Assembly: GCA_015057055.1 (NCBI GenBank)
Contig: SVFE01000011.1
Span: 1-53,865, forward strand
Origin: Lachnospiraceae bacterium
GTDB taxonomy: Bacteria > Bacillota > Clostridia > Lachnospirales > Lachnospiraceae
Length of the DNA: 53,865 nt
Direction of reading: 5' to 3'
The notes beneath the pieces are model-generated. The model made no database searches, was not told the DNA's origin, and worked only from the letters and a program-made list of their open reading frames with translations. Both the position numbers and the translations under genes were made by a program. Each line of letters begins with the position of its first letter. Position 1 is the first letter of the stretch. Positions 49,782 through 53,865 of the stretch are shown here, one piece after another.

Positions 49782-50879
49782 TTAATAATTCATTGTGGAC
49801 AAAATGGTAGGCAGATATTTCATAAGCACGGTGTATTCCTCCGTTTTTTCCGCACTGTCAGAATCATACTGCATTCCATCCGGATAAATTACATCATAGG
49901 AATCACCGTTTGCCGTAATATAGCAAAGTACGCCGCCGTAATTTTCTTCTTCGCATACCGTACTGATAATGACATCCTGCCCTCCTTCACTGACAATGGA
50001 TATCCGTCCGGCCAATGCAGACGGCGTCTCAATGGAATATCCCAGCGGACTGTCATAGACAATGTTTTCGCCCTCCCAAAGCTGGGCATCGCCGTAATAA
50101 ACCATATCATAGGTCACACTGATGTTATCAATATAAAATCCGTTGGGCGCACTCTGGTCCGCCCGCAAAACATATTCAATCCTTCCGATTTGATTAAAGG
50201 TACGTTCTTCCATAAAATCATATAATTCGTACACATATTCCATAACAACGGTATCGCCCTCGTTCGATACCACACGGCCAAAGGATACGGGCGCCATGAC
50301 ACCCCAGTCCCCCAAAGATACGGCAAGGCCGCCATCCTCTGTCGCAACCACATAATTCTCATCGGCCTCATCGGCTCCCGGAAGAAACGATGTGTCGATT
50401 TCTTCACCAAAATACGCCACTGCATATTCCTGCACCTGCTCCGGCGAAAGATAAGCATATCCCATATTCTCATCCCAGGGCTCTATATTCGCCGAACTGT
50501 AAGTATGGGCAAATGCAATCATCTCTCCGCGCATGGCATCATCCAAAGACTGAACTCCGTCGTACGCTTCTAAGCGAAGTCCCGCCCAGGACAAAAATCC
50601 TGCCATTACCGGGTCCATCCTTTCGAATACTTCCGCATCACTGTACGAACTTACCGGTTCTGCATTTTCCGGCTCGGAAGGTTCTTCCTGTGTATCGCTC
50701 TGTACTTCCGGAGTCTCCTCCGCATCCGGCATATCCTCCGCACCCGACGAATCCTGCGTCTCCTGTTCTTCCACATGCTCCGCTTCGCTTGCATCTCCGG
50801 CATCCGGAATTTCTGCGCTGCAGGCCAGCATTGAAACAGTCACAATCCCCAGTAAAATATACATCCACATTTTTTTCAT
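49782..50879 (-). CDS. Putative secreted lipoprotein with acidic linker
   Basis: The 365-residue protein has a signal peptide with lipobox (MKKMWMYILLGIVTVSMLAC), followed by a Glu/Pro/Asp-rich linker of about 70 residues (EEQETQDSSGAEDMPDAEET and similar). A mixed alpha/beta extracellular domain (about 90-365) follows, for which I cannot name a family. The ATG at 50879 lies 12 nt after AAGGAG; the in-frame region upstream has no ribosome binding site. TATAAT at 50926-50931 may be its -10, and a 10-bp tandem repeat (CTGACATCTC twice, 50948-50967) lies just above. The downstream pseudouridine synthase is likely in the same transcript. Confidence 0.75.
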   Translation of the reverse strand: MKKMWMYILLGIVTVSMLACSAEIPDAGDASEAEHVEEQETQDSSGAEDMPDAEETPEVQSDTQEEPSEPENAEPVSSYSDAEVFERMDPVMAGFLSWAGLRLEAYDGVQSLDDAMRGEMIAFAHTYSSANIEPWDENMGYAYLSPEQVQEYAVAYFGEEIDTSFLPGADEADENYVVATEDGGLAVSLGDWGVMAPVSFGRVVSNEGDTVVMEYVYELYDFMEERTFNQIGRIEYVLRADQSAPNGFYIDNISVTYDMVYYGDAQLWEGENIVYDSPLGYSIETPSALAGRISIVSEGGQDVIISTVCEEENYGGVLCYITANGDSYDVIYPDGMQYDSDSAEKTEEYTVLMKYLPTILSTMNY

Positions 50880-50947
50880 AATCCGATCATTCTCCTTTTC
50901 ATCATTTTTCCACACTTCGCATTCTATTATACCATAGACTGCGTCAA

Positions 50948-50967
50948 CTGACATCTCCTGACATCTC
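50948..50967. repeat. 10-bp direct repeat upstream of the lipoprotein gene
   Basis: CTGACATCTC occurs twice head to tail in the promoter region between the two minus-strand genes. It could be a regulator site or a slippage product. Confidence 0.5.
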
Positions 50968-50985
50968 CGTGAATACATCACTCAT

Positions 50986-51690
50986 TTAATATACGCAGAA
51001 AACCAAAACACTTGCCAGCACAAAACAAGCCCCCATCACGTAAAAAGCTATGGTTTGTCTCGGTGTTTTTCTGTAAAAATGTGTCGGGTCAGCGGGATTA
51101 ATCCACAATTCGTAGGTAAAGCCCTGCGTACATCCGTCCATATTGGATGCAATATCATCCTGCACGGTATAGGTAGCGCCCTGATATTCAAATTCAAAAA
51201 CATAGGCGTAGCTTTGCCATCTTCGTTTTGTATGTCCGCTCGTGCCCTGATTGGAGGCGCGGAAAACACGGTCAATGCACTTCGCCGATACAGGAACCGT
51301 ACATTTCCGATTTCTGAGTAAGGACGCCGTACGCATAACGATAATTCCAACGCCGCAAAGAAAAAAGCCCAATACCGCTGCTGTTACACCCACGCGAAGC
51401 CGGTCCGCTCCGACAAAGGAAGGCACATACAAAAGTAGCAGCGGAATCACAACCAACGCACCACCCGCATATGTAACCAACACCGGCGCGAGATAGGAAA
51501 TCGGATTTTTCTCCCCCTCTTTAATCATACTAACCAATGCCAATACGGCAAAAAACATTAGAATTGCGCCAAAACAGCAAAAGCAAAGCATTGGCTTTGT
51601 TTGACTGAATATATACATTCCGAATATGGCACCTCCGAAAAATACAAGAAACAAAACACTTTTTATTGTTTCCATTGTCTTATTCTCCAT
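50986..51690 (-). CDS. DUF3592-like multi-pass membrane protein
   Basis: The 234-residue protein has about five hydrophobic helices (12-28, 35-54, 66-87, 98-118 and 215-233). A hydrophilic loop of 70 residues between helices 4 and 5 carries the DUF3592 pattern (YVFEFEYQGATYTVQDDIAS, ELWINPADPTHFY). The function is unknown. GGCGG precedes the ATG, and a promoter with an extended -10 is at 51753-51781. It resembles in domain type, not in overall layout, the protein at 32708-33226 in the pgk-tpiA unit. Confidence 0.75.
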   Translation of the reverse strand: MENKTMETIKSVLFLVFFGGAIFGMYIFSQTKPMLCFCCFGAILMFFAVLALVSMIKEGEKNPISYLAPVLVTYAGGALVVIPLLLLYVPSFVGADRLRVGVTAAVLGFFLCGVGIIVMRTASLLRNRKCTVPVSAKCIDRVFRASNQGTSGHTKRRWQSYAYVFEFEYQGATYTVQDDIASNMDGCTQGFTYELWINPADPTHFYRKTPRQTIAFYVMGACFVLASVLVFCVY

Positions 51691-51752
51691 AATATTTTTC
51701 CGCCTTTCTTTATCCTATTATTTCAATTCTGTTTTACCCAGAACTACCCCGT

Positions 51753-51781
51753 ATTATAGCAGTATTTCACCTAATTTTAAA
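51753..51781 (-). promoter_or_regulatory. Promoter of the DUF3592-like gene
   Basis: On the minus strand TTTAAA (51776-51781), a 17-bp spacer and TATAAT (51753-51758) with a TG extension (TGCTATAAT). Confidence 0.55.
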
Positions 51782-51871
51782 CCGTAAAATCAAACTGTTA
51801 ACGCTGCGTAACCTTGCATTTTCCCCACATTACATCAATTAGAACCAATGTCCCTTCCTTACAATGTTTTC

Positions 51872-51900
51872 TTGACGAAAAAAATTGATTTTACTATACT
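51872..51900 (+). promoter_or_regulatory. glnA promoter
   Basis: TTGACG (51872-51877), a 17-bp spacer and TATACT (51895-51900), a strong promoter 56 bp before the glnA start. A GlnR-like inverted sequence at about 51796-51812 (TGTTAACGCTGCGTAAC) is imperfect and uncertain. Confidence 0.75.
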
Positions 51901-51955
51901 GTTTTTATACACAAAAACTTGCCCACGCAAGAATAATATATTGGGAGGTTACTTC

Positions 51956-53380
51956 ATGAAAAAAACCGTAACAGACATTTTAGAAATGATTAAAGACAAC
52001 GACATTCAAATGGTGGATTTTAAAGTTGTTGATATCAACGGGCAATTCCGCCATGTTACCATTCCGGCTTCGCATTTTAATGAAGACACTCTGAAAAACG
52101 GAATCGGTTTTGATGCCTCCAACTACGGATATGCCGTGGTGGAAAAAAGCGATATGGTATTTATTCCGGATTTGGATACGGCAATTGTAGACCCGTTCTG
52201 CGAAATTCCGACGTTATCTCTTACCGGAAATGCAATGATTATTGATTATCCGGAAAACCGCCCCTTAGACCAGTACCCCAGAAATATTGTACTGGCTGCG
52301 GAACAGTATATGCGGGATCTTGGAATCGCTGACACTATGCTGATTTTGCCGGAATTTGAGTTTCACCTTTTGGACGAAGTGGGCTGGAGCGTGCGTCCCA
52401 ATGAAATCGGTGTATCCCTGGATGTGAATCAGGCCTATTGGAACAGCGACCGGGAAGGAGCCGGATGCGTTATTCCGCACCAGAAAGCATACCATGTAGC
52501 TAAGCCCTACGACTGCTCCTACGAATGCCGCTCCGAAATGTGTCTGCAGATGGAAAATGCAGGAATCCCCATTAAATACCATCACCCGGAAGTTGGCGCA
52601 GCCGGACAGTTTGAAATCGAGCCCATGCTGGGTGAAATGTCCAAAATGGCAGATGCTACCATGATGATCAAATACATCATCCACAATACTGCGTTAAAAT
52701 ACGGCAAAACGGCAACCTTCATGCCCAAACCCGTTTATGGCGAAGCCGGCAACGGAATGCATGTACATATGCTTTTGTTAAAAGACGGCGAGCCGGTATT
52801 TTCCGATGACAACGGTTACGCGCATCTGAGTGAAAATGCTCACTATTTCATGGGCGGATTATTGAAACATATTTCATCCCTTTGCGCAATTACAAATCCC
52901 AGCACCAACTCCTTTAAACGTCTGGTTCCGGGATTTGAAGCACCGGTTACGGTAGGTTATGCAACCTCCAACAGAAGTGCGGTAATTCGTATCCCTGCTT
53001 ATGCCAAAACTCCTGCTCTTCGCCGTTTTGAACTTCGGAATCCGGATGCAACCTGCAACCCTTACTTCTGCTATGCGGCAATTCTGATGGCCGGACTTGA
53101 CGGAATCAAAAACAAAATCGATCCGCATGCTAACGGCTGGGGACCTTATGATATGAATCTTTACACCTTATCCGAGGAAGAAAAGGCAAAATTGTCTTCT
53201 CTCCCGACCACTTTGGATGCAGCTTTAGATGCACTGGAGGCAGATCATGATTATTTAACTGCAGGCGGCGTTTTCCCGGAACATCTTCTGACCAACTTTA
53301 TCGCCAGAAAACGTCAGGAATGCAAAGAACTTGCTGCCATTCCTCATCCCGCAGAATTTGACCGTTATTTCAATGCATAA
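51956..53380 (+). CDS. glnA: Glutamine synthetase type I
   Basis: GlnA makes glutamine from glutamate, ammonia and ATP. The 474-residue product has the GS-beta-grasp domain (about 15-110, DFKVVDINGQFRHVTIPASH, GIGFDASNYG) and the catalytic domain with metal-binding glutamates in ILPEFEFHLLDE and VGAAGQFEIEPMLGEM. The nucleotide/His loop is PKPVYGEAGNGMHVHMLLLK, and the Arg flap region is AYAKTPALRRFELRNPDATCNP. No adenylylation-site loop is apparent, as in the GSI-alpha group. GGGAGG lies 7 nt before the ATG. A strong promoter precedes and a terminator follows; it is monocistronic. Confidence 0.97.
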   Translation: MKKTVTDILEMIKDNDIQMVDFKVVDINGQFRHVTIPASHFNEDTLKNGIGFDASNYGYAVVEKSDMVFIPDLDTAIVDPFCEIPTLSLTGNAMIIDYPENRPLDQYPRNIVLAAEQYMRDLGIADTMLILPEFEFHLLDEVGWSVRPNEIGVSLDVNQAYWNSDREGAGCVIPHQKAYHVAKPYDCSYECRSEMCLQMENAGIPIKYHHPEVGAAGQFEIEPMLGEMSKMADATMMIKYIIHNTALKYGKTATFMPKPVYGEAGNGMHVHMLLLKDGEPVFSDDNGYAHLSENAHYFMGGLLKHISSLCAITNPSTNSFKRLVPGFEAPVTVGYATSNRSAVIRIPAYAKTPALRRFELRNPDATCNPYFCYAAILMAGLDGIKNKIDPHANGWGPYDMNLYTLSEEEKAKLSSLPTTLDAALDALEADHDYLTAGGVFPEHLLTNFIARKRQECKELAAIPHPAEFDRYFNA

Positions 53381-53401
53381 TCCGGCATTTGGCAAACGAG
53401 A

Positions 53402-53434
53402 AACCCGCGGCCACTTTGGCCGCGGGCTTTTTAT
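53402..53434 (+). terminator. Terminator after glnA
   Basis: CCCGCGGCC (53404-53412) and GGCCGCGGG (53418-53426) form a perfect 9-bp GC stem, followed by CTTTTTATT. Confidence 0.93.
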
Positions 53435-53447
53435 TCTTTATGCAACC

Positions 53448-53865
53448 CTACACAAAATTCTCAATTTTGCTCAGCACATAATCCACATCGCTCATAAACC
53501 TTTCATGCTCTGCTTTTATATAGGACACATTTCTTTCCTCTGCCGCTTTTTGCAACAATTCCGCATCATCCCCAATCCAAGCCATACCTAAAGTACGGGA
53601 TGTGCTCTTTAGGGAATGCACTTCAATTGCATAGTTTTCCCAATCTTCCTTTTCAAAACAACTTTGCAAAATGCCTTTTCTTCCCTTTTCCACGTACTGT
53701 TTCAAACAATCCGTATACAGTTCTTCGCTGCCGCCGCAGTAATGAAGCGCTTTTCTTATATCCAATCCCGGCAACACTTTCTTCAATGCAAACAACGCTT
53801 TGGCATTCTTAGGTTCCGAAGCCGGCTCCGCCTCCGTACTTTGCGTTCTTTCCACTTTATCCCCG
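53448..53865 (-). CDS. HPt-domain protein, C-terminal part (partial)
   Basis: The reading frame is open from the window edge to the TAG at 53448, so at least 138 C-terminal residues are visible and the N-terminus is missing. After an acidic/Pro linker (TQSTEAEPASEPKNAK), residues form a four-helix histidine phosphotransfer domain (VLPGLDIRKALHYCGGSEEL, phosphoacceptor His in IEVHSLKSTSRTLGM). Such domains end hybrid kinases or multi-domain response regulators and pass phosphate between them. The rest of the protein is outside the window. It is convergent with glnA, with only 67 bp between the stop codons. Confidence 0.85.
   Translation of the reverse strand, partial: GDKVERTQSTEAEPASEPKNAKALFALKKVLPGLDIRKALHYCGGSEELYTDCLKQYVEKGRKGILQSCFEKEDWENYAIEVHSLKSTSRTLGMAWIGDDAELLQKAAEERNVSYIKAEHERFMSDVDYVLSKIENFV

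Noticed and set aside
51796-51812. GlnR or WalR site before glnA
   Set aside because: TGTTAACGCTGCGTAAC misses the GlnR half-site TNACA and the second WalR half TGTWAH by one or more bases, so it is mentioned only as uncertain.

Overview
The window looks like a chromosomal core segment of a spore-forming, probably motile Clostridia bacterium, most likely Lachnospiraceae. This rests on protein style and gene order, not on a database search. The evidence includes sporulation genes (sigG, ylmC/ymxH, spoIIM, a spoVB-like flippase, a Spo0A-family protein), a CheV chemotaxis protein, AGGAGG-type ribosome binding sites, and moderate-to-low GC. Most genes lie on the minus strand. I recognised no rRNA, tRNA, CRISPR array or complete transposon.

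Layout. 1-7.1 kb: an acidic repeat protein (cut by the window edge), a sirtuin-fold protein lacking the catalytic residues, cheV, a lipoprotein, a sensor kinase, and an OPT peptide transporter translationally coupled to a PqqD-like protein. 7.2-10.6 kb: an AT-richer accessory stretch with a holin-like type I toxin and its antisense RNA, an EFR1-type flavodoxin/ferredoxin divergent from a TetR regulator, and a NUDIX/histidine phosphatase pair. 10.7-10.85 kb: a palindromic structured element abutting the stop codon of an OmpR-type response regulator. That regulator probably once sat next to the kinase at 3.2-4.7 kb. 11.6-14.1 kb: nrdR, ylmC and sigG. 14.2-20 kb: pnp and rpsO with structured leaders, an SH3-NlpC/P60 cell-wall hydrolase with an upstream WalR-like box, and a Na/Pi cotransporter.

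20.1-28.5 kb is the rimP-nusA-ylxR-ylxQ-infB-rbfA-nrnA-truB-ribF operon. 28.7-35.7 kb holds an M18 aminopeptidase overlapped by an unlisted 29-residue cationic peptide gene, then the glycolytic genes gpmI, tpiA, pgk and gap, with a DUF3592-like membrane protein between tpiA and pgk. 35.9-39.2 kb is a plus-strand unit: PHP phosphatase, lipid-linked-sugar flippase, DAHP synthase. 39.2-45.4 kb: a sugar O-acetyltransferase, xerD, spoIIM, nudF, an aminotransferase and rqcH. 45.5-53.9 kb: glgA, a Spo0A-family protein without a working receiver domain, citrate synthase, a pseudouridine synthase, a lipoprotein, a DUF3592-like protein, glnA with a strong promoter, and the C-terminal end of an HPt phosphotransfer protein.

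The items most worth following are the receiver-less Spo0A, the 29-aa peptide gene, the degenerate sirtuin, the OPT/PqqD pair, the type I toxin-antitoxin, the palindromic element at 10.7 kb, the pnp leader hairpin that begins at the predicted transcription start, and the WalR-like box.
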